A program made the translations under genes and the position numbers. Below are positions 22,263 to 34,603 of a stretch of 64,000 nt of DNA, in pieces. Positions within the stretch are counted from its first letter, which is position 1. Each line of letters starts with the position of its first letter. The DNA lies in NCBI GenBank assembly GCA_039707655.1, contig CM077665.1, positions 308,140,486 to 308,204,485 of the forward strand. Reading direction: 5' to 3'. Source of the stretch: Elymus sibiricus (Eukaryota > Streptophyta > Magnoliopsida > Poales > Poaceae). The notes below the pieces were generated by a model that was not told the origin of the DNA, made no database searches, and saw only the letters and a program-made list of their open reading frames with translations.

Positions 22263-25200
22263 ATGTTAGACAGAGTAGCACGACTTTAGACAGATTATAA
22301 GTTGTACTCCATGTTATACTCTAGAATGTAATTAAGGAGTATAAGTTGGAGTACTATGAATCTTACTCCACATGTTGTAGTGAAGAGTAAAAGGTTGGAG
22401 TACCATGAATGTAGTTAGTACTATAAATACTAGATGACCCGTTATGCCAATTGGCGCATAGACCAACTACAACCCGAAAGTTAAGCTACTATTTGAAGGA
22501 TTTGATCCTCAATTGTTTGCAAATGACTATATTATTACCGTGTTTCCATTGCCTTGATAATGATCATTGTACATTGCTTCGTTTGGCGACATATAGGTTG
22601 TTTGGTTGAGCTGGAGAATGGACCCCAAGAGTTTTTTGGATGCTCTGACCTTCTTCATCTCGTAATTGCGACGGGAAAACAAGAATCGGGAAATTAGGTG
22701 AACCATTTGAAGGAAGTTTTGGGTGAATTGCTAGCAAGTAGTTATACTCGTATTGCATTGCCTTGTATATATTTACCAATGACAACCAACGATGATCGCT
22801 TCCCACATGCATTGTTGGCCGACCAAGGCAGCCCATCGATCGGATCTATAGAAAGCCAAACTGCACGCCCCACGGAAAAATGTTACCTTCCGCTTCCCGG
22901 GTTGGGTTTCCGAATGCTTACCCTGCCATCCTAGTAGCTTGCCGTCCCTTTGTCTGCTGCTTTTTCCAGGCGGTATCTCATGAGGACCTTGCACATTGCC
23001 ACCATTCATTGCCTCTATTCGAACACAGAGGGTCCTGGCCTTCCCGGACCCTGCCCGTCGTGAGCCCTACTCAAACAGCGGACGTTGGATGCTTTGAAAT
23101 GTTGGCTTCAATCCAACGAAGAGGTGGTCTAAGTCATTGTTCTAGCCTTTTGTTAAGACTTTTTTAATGTTCTCTCGTTTGATTTTCTTTCCTGGGTAGC
23201 ATGAATGCACAACAAATAATTTACATGAATCATTAGTGACTATTCGTTCTTCTAAATATGAATAACATGGAGTTCTTCCAAGTTAATTATCCGTGTTGAG
23301 AAGAACCATGAGTCATTTATGATTCTGTGAGATTTTCCGAGGTTATCTTCATGCTTGCAGGAAGAATGTGTTGAATGTTGGTGCTAGCGAAAATTTAGTT
23401 CCTGGACTTAGAGTTCCTCATCTATGTTGTACACATGAAGAATGGCAATGTATATTACCACTGTAGATCATTTTGACTCGCAAAAGTGTCATATAGTTCT
23501 TGATGTCAATGCTTTAATTATGGAGTATGTTTTAATCATTTTGAGGTCCTGGTAAATAAGTTATATACCATTATCTTTTGTTATCAGTCTTTCTGAGTAG
23601 TGCAATGGATGATTACGAGGAACAATGGAAGTCTACGTCCGTGTTATATTGGCGAGACATCTGTAATCCAGTCTCGGCCTCGGCCCCTGAGGACCATGAG
23701 CTCCCCTAGGATGTTGACAATGATATTCTGCAAGAGTTTGACCAAAGTGGCAATGTCAGTCGTGTGCAATGCAAGGTTCAAAGTATAAAGATAAGCTAGA
23801 TCCTGTTCTTTGTGTGTGTACCATAAAAAGTGACTCTGGGAGGAGATTTTTGGTTGCCATTACATGGTTAATTTTATCCTACTTGATTGTGGTACAACGC
23901 CCATCAAGCTAAACAAGCTAAGTTGTTCAGATACGAATCTGATATGATGCTGATATTAGTAAAATAGAGTCATTTAATTGGTTAGCTAAATGTTCCTAAT
24001 TTAGTTTTGAAATATGTTCCTAATTTAGTTTTGAAATTGGTTAGCTAAACGTGAGCCGCTGGGGCGGATCTATAGGGTGGCCAGGGTGGGCCGCGGCCCA
24101 CCTTGGGATTTTGGGTCGGCTTGTATACCATAAGAGATTAGAATATGGTTAGCCAGCCAATGCCTTTGTTAAAAAAGTCGATGCATCTAGACCCGATTCC
24201 CCTCTGTTCTACTTCGCTTCCGATCTCTAGTCGCCGCCAGCAGCCTGGCTCGCTGGCGACTTGCCGGCGCCGGACGCCGTGACTTTAGGAGGAGACGCCG
24301 GACTAACAGGAGGATAGGAGTCGCTCTCCCAACATCGTCACCGCTGCCCGGCCGCGCCGGTGTGCCCAGCTTCCTAGTCCGCTCAGGGCTCAGGCGTGTA
24401 GCACTCAACAACTACTCCCCATCACCCACTTTTCTAATTGATTCATTACTCATTAGGCAGGACTATTATTAGGGTTTGTTGTGTATTGAGTGCTACCTAC
24501 ACTTAATGATTCAGATGTGTCAGTAATCTTTAGTACCTGTAAAAATTGACGGGGTTTCAAAATTCCTGGCCTAGGAACAAACACTAGTCATGTTGGATTG
24601 TTGGTTATAGTGACATTGACCCAGATTACTACAGCAGGCCAGGTTTGTTGACAACTTTACTAGTCTTTGTTACTCATTCGATATGATATCCAATTATTCA
24701 CTTCGATTAGTTGCAAACATTAAGTGCCAGCCCAACTTCTTCATTCAGATTTTGGACGGTCACTTACTACAGTTAGGATTCTGCATACTTCTCGTAGTAA
24801 GCTCGGAAGTAATGATTGATTCACTAGCTCTATGCTTGCCTTGTCATATTTGTTATCAATATTTTTTTAGGGTGGACCACCCTGTTTCAAAATCCTAGAA
24901 CCGTAGCCTTGAGTGAATAGTATTTCTCTGTGAGATCTCTTCCATCATGTGTGGGCAACAAACACTGCATTGTATAGAAAGAAAAGTGTTATATCCACCT
25001 TTTACATAGACTACGATCCTTCACATGGAATACAATCTGCCTACGTGCTTTGTGTCGCACTACCAACACTCCACCCTTGAAGCTAAACATTATGCCACTC
25101 ATAACTCCGAAGTTTATTTGTTCAAATATGAATTTGATATGATGCTAATGTTCCTACTTTAGTTTTGAAATGTGTGTCCGCCCCTTATAGAGACATAAGA

Positions 25201-25341
25201 GGTTTGTATTTCTGTGTGTGGTCTAGTCATCACGGTTGGGGGATGAACTTTGTATATGCAGGGGTTTGTAGGGAGACATTATTGGAGTAGAATCCACAAT
25301 GCATTCCAAAGATAATCTGACCACTTTTTATGTTTTCATGA
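22263..25341. other. Transposon-derived spacer, no intact gene
   Basis: The plus-strand frame starting ATG at 23604 (MDDYEEQWKSTSVLYWRD) has one in-frame TAG and then runs on to about 23800; it may be a decayed exon of CACTA-1. The segment 24053-24900 begins with GGGGCGGATCTATAGGGTGG and ends with a partial inverted match (AGGGTGGACCACCCTG), suggesting an unclassified DNA transposon. Its flanks (about 23900-24050 and 25080-25180) resemble each other. The left end of CACTA-1 was not located. Confidence 0.4.
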
Positions 25342-28336
25342 ATGTCAGATACTGAACATCATCATAATGATTACGAGTTTGCGTGCTTGAGAAGAATTAA
25401 GCAGAACAATGCCATGGCTATCAAACTTGGCATTAAGGGGCAGCGATCCAGTCTGGACGCAATGGAATGCACACGCTCTCCACCTACTGATTTGTGTTCA
25501 AAATATGATCGTAACAATGATTCGAAGCTAAAGGGAGACCTAAGTCAATGTAGCTCCCTAGTGGAGGAGTCAGAGGCAGATGCATATTCACCCATCAAGG
25601 TGCTTGCTCTAACTTGGCAAGGTTATATTGGTCGCACATATCTTGTAAATGATTCTTTGCATTGCCTCTACTTTTTTGCACCGCCATTTGCTTAGTTTAC
25701 ACATCATATATGTGAATATGCCATGCCTATCCATTTTCAGTACATATTCCATCTATCATCATACCATATTTCTTCATTGATATGTTGTTCTTGTGTATCA
25801 GATGTTCAAAAAGAAGAGGGCGATTGCTGATCGCGAAGGAGCACGAACAAAGTATTTGGAAACACCTGATAAATCAAATAGCCCATTAGGTGTAGTGGCA
25901 ATATCACCAGACCCACAAAACACAACCCAAACTCTAGCAGACTCTACCCATGCTCCATTGGCCATCTCAGATGCCCCAACTGCAGCAGAGAGTATGACGA
26001 TGCCATTTGACATAGCACCAGCTCTACGACGCAAAACCCACATTCCAGCAAATACTACAACAACTCGAGTTGCCAAATCCATTTTCGAACTTGAGAGAAC
26101 CCCAATTGCCCCAATTGCTGCAAGAGGTACCCATGTTCCACTTCTTCCTAGTTTAGAAGACGAAGTTGTTATTTGTTAGGAACTTTGGGCGCATCTTTCC
26201 TTCATGGAAATATTATACTACAGACAAACAAAAATTTCCAATCTTCCTCCGCAACTTACGTGTAAGTAATGTACTAATGTTATTCACGGTAATTAGTGCC
26301 TATGTTTCTGCTGATAAAACACTCAAGATTTCTTTCTTTTAAATAGGCGAGGACCAAACTGGATAGTCAAGACGAGCAAAGCTTGGTTGCGCTTTTCAAG
26401 CACACATGGAGGAAGTATCGTTGCTACCTTAGGCAAGCGCACTTCTATGGCAAGCCTCTAAACTAAATTTCTATAAAGTCTCTGGTGCTACATTTACAAG
26501 ATACTGACTTGAATAAGCTTGTTACACACTGGTCTCGTTTGCAGTGTAAGGTACTGTCTATGATATCACATCACAATTTGAACTACATTTCTGCATGTGC
26601 CTTACCGTCTCACTTGTACGAAAATTGTTTGCAGAATAATATCCATTCTGAAGGGGTCATAGGAACTCGCAACTGTACTGCACACTGCATTGCTCTTGTG
26701 TGCCCTGTATCACCATACTTACTTCCATAGCTGGTTGATTATGTAGCATCACTGCACATGTTAGCCTCCTTATCATCCATTTGTTGGACATTATAAGATC
26801 CATATTGACTCTTACATAAATTTAGAATCAACCCAATGCTTTTGAAGAAGAATAGCACTGCAGTCCTCTTGTAAGGACCGAACGTCTTGTATCATTGTAC
26901 TTATATTAACAGCTATTCCCTCCATCCCATAATTTAAGGGCGTTTTGTACACTACACTAGTGTACAAAACGCTCTTAAATTATGGGACGGAGGGTGTAGT
27001 TCATTGTGTAGCACTACTCTGCATCTTATCTCCCTCGCCCACCATTTCCTAAAAATTATCAGATCTATATTTAATCTTACCAAAAAGTTGAATAGACACA
27101 CAATGCCAGTGCAGAAATGTAGCCCACTGCTCTTGTCAGTACATTTTGTCCTGTAACGTTGTACTTACTTGGATAGGTAGTTGATTATGTAGCATCACTC
27201 TTCATATTATCTTCATTATGCCCTATCCCTGCTAGTATTATCATATCTATAATTACTCTCTACAAAATGTAGAGTACATGCAATGCTTATGATGAAGATT
27301 TTGTGCTGAAATTCTTGAGTTATCCCTCCCTTGACATGGAGAAGGGCATTATGGAGCCGGTGTTAATGTTAATGTAAGTCCGTCCTTCTAAAGCCTTTCT
27401 CCTCAGTTGTTGTTTAATTTGCTCATACTCCCTATCGTCAACTTCTATTTAGTTTACTACTTCTATCAAAATGCATGTTCACAAGAACGGCAAGTTTCAA
27501 GTTTTAGTCGTGAAACCAAATTCCTTATTCATACCATGCACATTATTCAATACAAATCCATTGATTTTCTTTAGCCCTTCATGTATGCTTGTGTTGTTGT
27601 TCTGTAATCTAGTGTGTGATGAAGCTGCCCACATTTGCACCTTGTCATTTCCTGTTTTGTCTTAACTGATCTGGCTAATGATATGGACAACATGGCATGC
27701 ACATTAACCAAAAGAGATATAATGATTTTCTTTTGCTCTGCATCTATGCTTGTGTTATTGATCTCTAATCCAGTAGTGTGGTGAAGTTCCCCGCATTATG
27801 AACAATGCCAAATTATGCAATTGACATTTTGAATTGTCTCTTTATTTTCTAATATGAAATTGGATGGAATTGACAGTGCAGTTACCATCTTTATTTGTAT
27901 ATGTGCAAAACCTGTCATCTATCTGCTTGTTTCAGGGTGATATGCCTGATAGCACACACAAGTCTGCTGAAGACTGCGAGACAAACCGAACATATATTGC
28001 AGCAAAGAAGGCAAAACATCTTGAAGATAGCGAGACAACCCCAAAGTTATGTCTTGATGCAGTGTTCAAGTTAGTCGAGACTAGCAGTGACACAAGCTCA
28101 CAGAAGTTGCTGCCTAAATTAGTTCGACTTCTTCAGTCTCAACTTCAAGCAGAAAGGCATTGAGAAACTCAACTTCAACTTGAAGTCCAATCTCTAAGGA
28201 TGATCGCAGAGAACTCCAATGAGAACCTCATTGCCAAACAGCTAAAGCTGGGAGATATGACCGACATGCTAGGCCAGTCTCACCACCTTGCTCAGCTGCT
28301 TGCGCAGCAGCTCCCACGCAAGGCCAATGTTTCCTG
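25342..28336 (+). pseudogene. CACTA-1 accessory gene (TNP1-like), decayed
   Basis: A multi-exon gene, matched by the minus-strand gene of CACTA-2. Exons: from ATG 25342 (MSDTEHHHNDYEF... to LALTWQGYIG), an exon at about 25800-26180 rich in Pro/Thr, an exon near 26347-26465 (KHTWRKYRCYLRQAHF, resembling plant Ptta/En/Spm-type transposon proteins), and a last coiled-coil exon from about 27936. The last exon has TGA at 28161-28163 after LQAERH, where CACTA-2 continues LQVERHQSDVL; the frame then stays open to a natural end near 28336. Such proteins are thought to bind subterminal repeats, but the DDE transposase partner is absent here. Confidence 0.5.
26916..26996. mobile_element. Short Stowaway MITE
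   Basis: An 81-bp near-perfect palindrome with ends CCCTCCATCCCATAATTTAA and complement, flanked by TA (26914-26915 and 26997-26998). It lies in an intron of the CACTA-1 gene. Confidence 0.85.
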
Positions 28337-28599
28337 AACTATGTTGAAGTGGTCTTGGTTCAATATTATTTTGTTGCGCTACAATGGTAGGACCTTTGAT
28401 GACCAGTTTTTGTAATATGCTTCTTAGTTGCGCTTTATGATCACTGGTGGCAAACTTTGATGCCCAGTGGACGTAATATGCCCTAATTCCTTTGTTGTAT
28501 AGTTTAGGTTTATTCTTAGTTACTATGCCATAATTTCTTTACTATATAGGGTAAGTTTATTCTTAATTCCTAGTTATCGTATATGCTATCACTCGCTAT

Positions 28600-29182
28600 C
28601 AGAAAAAAGGGTGAAAATCTGATGGAGGTGAACGGGCCGAAACATGCGCCTCTAACGGGCCTGCATTTCAGCGGGCCATAATTGGGCCGGCCCGCAATAG
28701 GCTTTACTTGGGCATGCGTGGACCTGCCGTATGGGCCCTTCATGGACACGATACGCCCAGGCCCATAACTTACATGGGCCTTTAGCGGGCTCAATGTTAA
28801 GTTGGGCCCATGTAGCTTGGGGCATTAACACGCTGAATATTCTGTTGGCCTGTTATGGCCCAGAAAACACCATTGGCCTTTAGTAGGCCGAAAAGCATGT
28901 TGGGCCTCAATTTTCAAGAGTCGTTCGTGGGCCTTTAGCAGGCTAAAATATACCTTGGCCCATGATTGGCCCAGCTACATGACAGGCAGTTATCAGGCCG
29001 AAACATATCTCGGGCCTAGTTGGGCCCAATCATATCATGGGCCTTTAATAGGCCGAAAGCTTAGTAGAGGCACCAACGGGCCGAAATGTACGACGGGCCT
29101 TTAATAGGCCCAAAGTCAAGTTGGGCTGAAATGTTGCCACGGTGATCACGGGTTCTTAATGGGCCGAATGTCGCATCAGACC
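28600..29182. repeat. CACTA-1 subterminal repeats
   Basis: A dozen or so copies of a short GGCCTTTA-type motif with GGGCC cores, spaced about 35-60 bp, in both orientations. Confidence 0.75.
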
Positions 29183-30298
29183 TGATACGCATCCAGCGTA
29201 TCTATAATTTTTTGTTGTTCCATGCTATTATAGTATCAATGTTGGATGTTTTATATGCAATTATATATCTTTTTTTGGGACTAACCTATTAACCTAGTGC
29301 TCAGTGCGAGTTGCTGTTTTTTTGCTTATTTTTGGCTTTTCAGAAAATTAATATCAAATAGAGTCCAAATGGAGAAAAAACTTTGGATTATTTTTTTCTG
29401 GACCAGAAGGGGCCCTAGAAGGTTTAGGAGAAGGCCTGGGGAGTCACGAGGGAGCGCCAAGCCCAGGGGGCACGCCTAGGGGGGTTATGCGTGCCCTCCA
29501 GGATTGTGGGCCCCTCGTGGCACCTCTTGACCTAATTGCACCTCTATATATTCCCAAATATTCTCTATACATCAGAGAGCCGCCCGAAATACTTTTTCTG
29601 CCGCCGCAAGTTTCTGTTCTTCCACGATCCCGTATGGAGGCCTTTTCTGGCATGCTGCCAAAGGGGGAATCGATCACAGAGGGCTTCTATATCATCCTTG
29701 ATGCCCTTCCAATGATGCATGATTAGTTTACCACAGACCTTTGGGTCTACAGCTAGTAGCTAGATGGCTTCTTCTCTCTCTTTGATCTTCAATACAATGT
29801 TCTCCCCGAAGTTCTTGGAGTTCTATTCGATGTAATCTTCTTTTGCGGCGTGTTTGTTGGGATCTGGTGAATTGTGGGTTTATGATTAGATTATTCATGA
29901 ATATTAATTGAGTCTTCGCTGAATTATTTTATGCATGATTATTATAGAATTGTATTTCTCTCCGATCTATCTGTTTAGTTTGGCCAACTAGATTGATTTT
30001 TCTTGCAATGGGAGATGTGCTTTGTGATCGGTTTAATCTTGTGGTGCTCAATTCAAGTGACAGAAAGGGACATGACACGTATTTCTATTGTTGCCATTAA
30101 GGATAAAAAGATGGGGCTTATTCATATTAAATTGGGTTTACTTTGTCTACTTCATGTCATCTTGCTTAAGGCGTTATTCTGTTTTCATTAACTTAATACC
30201 CTAGATGCATGCTAGATAGCGGCCGATGGGTGGAGTAATAATAGTAGACGCAGGCAGGAATCGGTCTACTTGTCTCGGACGTGATGCCTATATACATG
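29183..30298 (+). repeat. Retro1 5' LTR, truncated
   Basis: Starts TGATACG and matches the Retro2 5' LTR up to GATGCCTATATACATG, where CACTA-3 begins. The LTR end is deleted. Confidence 0.75.
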
Positions 30299-30679
30299 CA
30301 CTACTGGAATCAGGATCTTTGCCGTCTGCCAGATCTTTGCCGTCTGCTGGCAGACAGCAAAGAGGCTCTTTGCCATCTGCTTTGGTAAAACAGACGGCAA
30401 AGAACTGACAGACGGCAAAGAACCTGGTTGCCATCAGCCAATTCTTTGCCGTCTGCCAGCAGATGGCAAAGATTCTTTGCCATCTGCTGGCAGACGGCAA
30501 AGAGGTGAGTGGGGTCCAGTGGACGCCAGCGCTGTAACGGCGCACCAGCCACACCTCTTTGCCGTCTGCCAGCAGATGGCAAAGAAGATTCTTTGCCATC
30601 TGCTGGCAGACGGCAAAGAGGTGGGCTATTTTTTTTTGCGGGTAAAAAAAAAGCCATACAGTTACGCTGGCTGGGCTAG

Positions 30680-32970
30680 ACCAGAACCAACGCACGCGCC
30701 CATCTCTCTCGCTCGCTTAGCTCTCTTCCTGTCTGGTCCTCTCGATCCCCTTGCGTCGCCGCCACGGACGCCGGCCGATTCCGGCCGCTCCAGTGAGCTC
30801 TGGCGCCGCCCAGCACACCTACGGCTGCTCCTCGATGAGCTCTGTCGATTCCTCCGCATCGATTTGTTTTCCTCTGCTCCCTGTGGTCGCCCCCTTCGGT
30901 TATGCCCTGCTAGGGTTTCGGTGTTGGTGGTGATCCTTGTCTCCGGCGGCTACCTGCTCGTTGCTCCGGTCGTCCCCGCTCCTGGTGGCGCTCCTGGATG
31001 TACTCTACGCCACCGCCGGCCTCCTTGGTCGCGTTTGTGCCCGTGGTGTTCGTGCTCGTCGGCGGGACGGCGCTCTGGCGCAACTCCGACATGGCGTCGT
31101 CGGCTTGCGGTGCAGGAGGGCTCCTCGCCGGTTGGACGGCGTCCAATGCAACCCCGGCGCCTCCCCGAGTGCTGCTCCGTCAATAGCCCCTCGGTGAGCT
31201 CCATCTCCCCCTGCTCCTACTCTTCTGCTACTCTGTGGAACATCGGATTACTTGAATCAATTAGATGGTGGTTTTATGTCGTGGTCTGGTCCAAGTAGAG
31301 GAAGGGGTGAGTTTGTGCATTGATTCAAGTGTCTGGCTTTGCTGGTTATGCCACTCTGGCCTCCTGGATGCTGCTGTAATTGTATCAGATGTGTTCTTTT
31401 GTTGCTGATATATAGTGTATTGGATTATCGACGTGTGTTAACCTGCATTCTTATCGCACAAACCAAAATTATCATCCTTGCTGTACACTTTCCTGAATCT
31501 TAGTCATGTGGTTGCAGACCTGCTCTTAATTTGTTCATCCTCTGTTATTCTTCAGAAACTAAGCATATAAGAGAATTATTATTTCAGCAAGCTAAGGGCT
31601 ATTTCTATTTTGTAAAGTTGTAGTGACGCAAAAAAGATTCAATGTAGCCTACGACAACACTGCCTGTCCCACATATGACGATAGAACTCTTGTTTCAGAG
31701 TTATTTCTTACCACATTAACAATTTAGAGCACTACCTTGGCTGTACTGGGGATCTCTCCCTGTAGTTGTTGTGGCTGTCAGTTAATTCCCTAACTGTTGG
31801 TGGTGACTTTGATTCAGTTAACTGATTTTAGAGTTATATTTCCTTTCCATTGGTCTGTTTAACCTTTGGATAATAGTGGTTATAGCTATTGTTAACTAAT
31901 GCTGCTGCTGTTTAGTTGTAGTAGCTGTTAAGTGATACTAGCCCCCTGTGCTTGTGGGTGCAGTGCCCTATTTGCAGAAATTACCAGGTGCATGTGTGTG
32001 CTGTGTTCTGCAGAAGCAGATAATCAGTCGGGTGCTACCCTGCTATTTCTATTGATCTTATGAACAGAAGCTCACTTGATCTTAGTTGCTTTATTTCTAA
32101 TACTGACATGAACAGATACCACTTGGTTTGGCTATTCCTATTGGTCTCTTTCTAATAGCATATGAACAGATGCTATACTTGGTTTTGGCTGTTACTTTCC
32201 TAGTTTTCTACTGATAAGACAGATACTACATCTGATTTGGGCAGTGATGCTGGTCTGAGCCCCCCTCGATTAGGCTTAATTTACATGTGGCTATCCCTGT
32301 GCTGTGATGAACTAGCCCTGGCACTTCCAGGCTGTCTGAGCACATAATCCCTCAAGTATACCTTGAGGTCTTCTGTAGCTTGGTCTTGTGGATTCTGGTA
32401 AACCTGCTTCTTGTGGACAGCCTGCTCCTCCTAGCTGCTTCACTGGACAAAACTGATTGTGGTGATGAAGTCTAATCCTTGGCTTTAATCACTAGTTTTT
32501 AGTTGGCTTAATTCCTGGAGCTAGTACTGATAGTGGTCTTTGTGTTGGCATTTAACTTACTACTAATTGTGGTGGCTTCTTGATTGGGTCCTTGGCTGGT
32601 TCTCTCCTTTGGCTCTTTGGTATTAGTTTACTCTATTTGGCTTTCTAATTAAGATCACTTTGAAAATCAGGATCTTAACTAACATTGTCTTGATCTCAAG
32701 TGCTGGCTCCTACAGCATTGCATTTCACCAAGTGAAATGCTACATTTCTACTCCTAACCCATTCTCTCTTTCTTAGTGTTTTTGTTATGCAGGTTGGAAG
32801 AAAAGAAGAAGATCCAGAGAAGATCTTAGTAATAAGATAGTTTTTAGGAAAATAGATATTTAGTTTTAGGTCATTTCTTGTAATTTCCGAAATGTAAATT
32901 TAATTACTTAATCATTTCTGATTCTTTATAATATGACTTTGTATTACCTATTCCAATTATTAATAAAGTT
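30680..32970 (+). other. Possible captured transcription unit in CACTA-3
   Basis: The GC-rich start (30680-31200) looks like a 5' UTR and first exon of a host gene. A T-rich, intron-like stretch of about 1.6 kb follows (31300-32780), with GT...AG type limits possible near 32790 (TATGCAG|GTTGGAAG), then a short AG-rich exon and a 3' UTR-like tail with AATAAA at about 32960. No frame is convincing: overlapping ORFs occur in three frames around 30950-31200, one with a hydrophobic run (LVAFVPVVFVLVGGTALW). It could be a captured gene fragment or a non-coding transcript. Confidence 0.35.
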
Positions 32971-33103
32971 TTTAATTTACATGTGTTCATGACTATTGGC
33001 AATATGTGTTGGATATGCTATATTGGTCATATATATAATTTTCTATGAAAATGAATTGATATAAGAAAAAACAGGGGCTATATAGCCACTTTGGCCTATT
33101 TGG

Positions 33104-33245
33104 CCTCTTTGCCGTCTGCTGGCAGACGGCAAAGAGCTTGCTTCTTTGCCGTCCGCTGGCAGACGGCAAAGAGCTTGCTTCTTTGCCGTCCGCTGGCAGA
33201 CGGCAAAGAGCTTGCTTCTTTGCCGTCCGCTAGCAGATGGCAAAG
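33104..33245. repeat. 37-bp tandem hairpin repeats
   Basis: CTTCTTTGCC starts units at 33141, 33178 and 33215, exactly 37 bp apart. Each unit contains a palindrome, TTTGCCGTC...GACGGCAAA with a short loop, so each can fold into a stem. Confidence 0.85.
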
Positions 33246-34603
33246 TGGCCTTTGCCGGCATCTGTTCAGCTGGAGTGTTGGCCGTCTGCCAGCGGAAGTG
33301 TGTTAGAATTAAATGTGTTTGTCACATGTTTTATGATGCTCTGTTTGTGCTTCAATTCTTGTCTTTCATGTGAGCATCAATAAAATTTCAAAGCCTATCT
33401 TAATGGCTATAATGAAAGAGCTTCTTGGGAGACAACCCAATTTGTTTTATTTTCTGTTTTTTAATGTGCACATAGTTATGCTACTGTTATGGTTGTTTTT
33501 TGTGTTTAAATTAGTGTTTGTGCCAAGTAAAGCCTTTGGGATGATTTGATTGATAGTTGATTTGATTCTGTGAAAAAAGGAACCTTTTATGCCCAGTAAA
33601 AGAATTTTCTAAATTCGCTAGAACTTGATAAAATTCTGTATTTTTTACACATGATTGATATACAAATTTCCCACGTTGTCTTAAATTTTCAAAAAAAAAT
33701 GGAGTTATAGAAGTATTACATTTGTCTAGATCATTACAGACTATTCTGTTTTTCACCGATTTTGTTTTTGTTGCATAGTTTTCTTGTTGTAATGAATCTG
33801 TGGATTGTATCGGGGGGTATAAGTCCCGGAGAAGTTATAATATAGTAGGTATTATGAAATAATAAAGTATGAATCGGTTGAAAACAGTAACTAAAGTTTA
33901 TGATTTGCTTGTTATACTAACGGATCTCACGAGTTTTCTGGTGAGTTTTGTGTGCTGAAGGTTTCAAGTTTTGGGTGAGATCATGATGGATGAAGGAATG
34001 AGGAGTGGCAAGACCCTAAGCTTGGGGATGCCCAAGGGAGCCCCAAGAAAATATCTAAGGACAACCAAGCATCTAAGCTTGGGGATGCGCCGGAAGGCAT
34101 CCCCTCTTTTGTCTACAATCCATCGCTATATTAATTGGAGCTATATTTTTATTCATCACATGATATGAGTTTTGCTTGGAGCGTCGTGTATTATATGAGT
34201 CTATGCTTTGTTTGCTTTTTAGTTTGCCACAACCATCTTTGCTGCACACACCTTTTGAGAGGGACACACATTCGTTCGTGATTTGTTAGAATACTCTATA
34301 TGCTTCACTTATATCTTTTGAGCTAGGCAGTTGCTCTAGTGCTTCACTTATATATTTTAGTGCACGATGGCGGTTATACTTTAAAGAAATAGTTTCACTC
34401 TCATGCTTCACTTATATCAATTTGAGAGTCTAATAAATAGTAATGGCAATATGCATGGGTTATGAAATTGGCCCTAACATGATAGGTATTCAAGAGGGAT
34501 ATAATAAAAACTTTCATGTAGATCACTGAATATGATAAGTTTGATTCCTTGCAATAGTTTTGAGATATAGAGATGGTTTAGTAAGAATATTGGTGTTAAT
34601 GTT

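Larger units (their letters stand above)
25342..29182 (+). mobile_element. CACTA-1, right part, cut by Retro1
   Basis: It holds accessory-gene exons on the plus strand and then, from 28600 to 29182, dense subterminal repeats built on GGGCCTTTAATAGGCCGAAA. The same repeat type in inverse orientation follows the CACTA-2 terminus at 41956, which identifies the family. The terminus itself is absent because Retro1 starts at 29183. The left border is unresolved and probably lies left of 25342. Confidence 0.65.
30299..33279. mobile_element. CACTA-3, hairpin-rich CACTA element
   Basis: The left end is CACTACTGGAATCAGG. Both ends are packed with inverted copies of TTTGCCGTCTGCCAGCAGA (30310-30625 and 33104-33275). 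The right end is degraded: CTGTTCAGCTGGAGTG near 33264-33279 is the best match to the expected complement, and the retrotransposon sequence is recognisable again from about 33297. No target duplication is seen because flanking Retro1 sequence is deleted. Confidence 0.65.

Noticed and set aside
22420..22500. Possible Helitron or Mutator terminus near TACTAGATGACCCGTT
   Set aside because: The motif is familiar from cereal repeats but no second end, hairpin or target duplication could be found.
30477..31298. 273-codon open frame at the start of CACTA-3
   Set aside because: It begins inside the hairpin repeats and competes with open frames in two other phases; GC-rich composition explains it.
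33104..33245. Short palindromic repeats resembling a CRISPR array
   Set aside because: Units are contiguous without unique spacers, in a plant transposon end. The 79-bp array at 12619 was rejected for the same reason.
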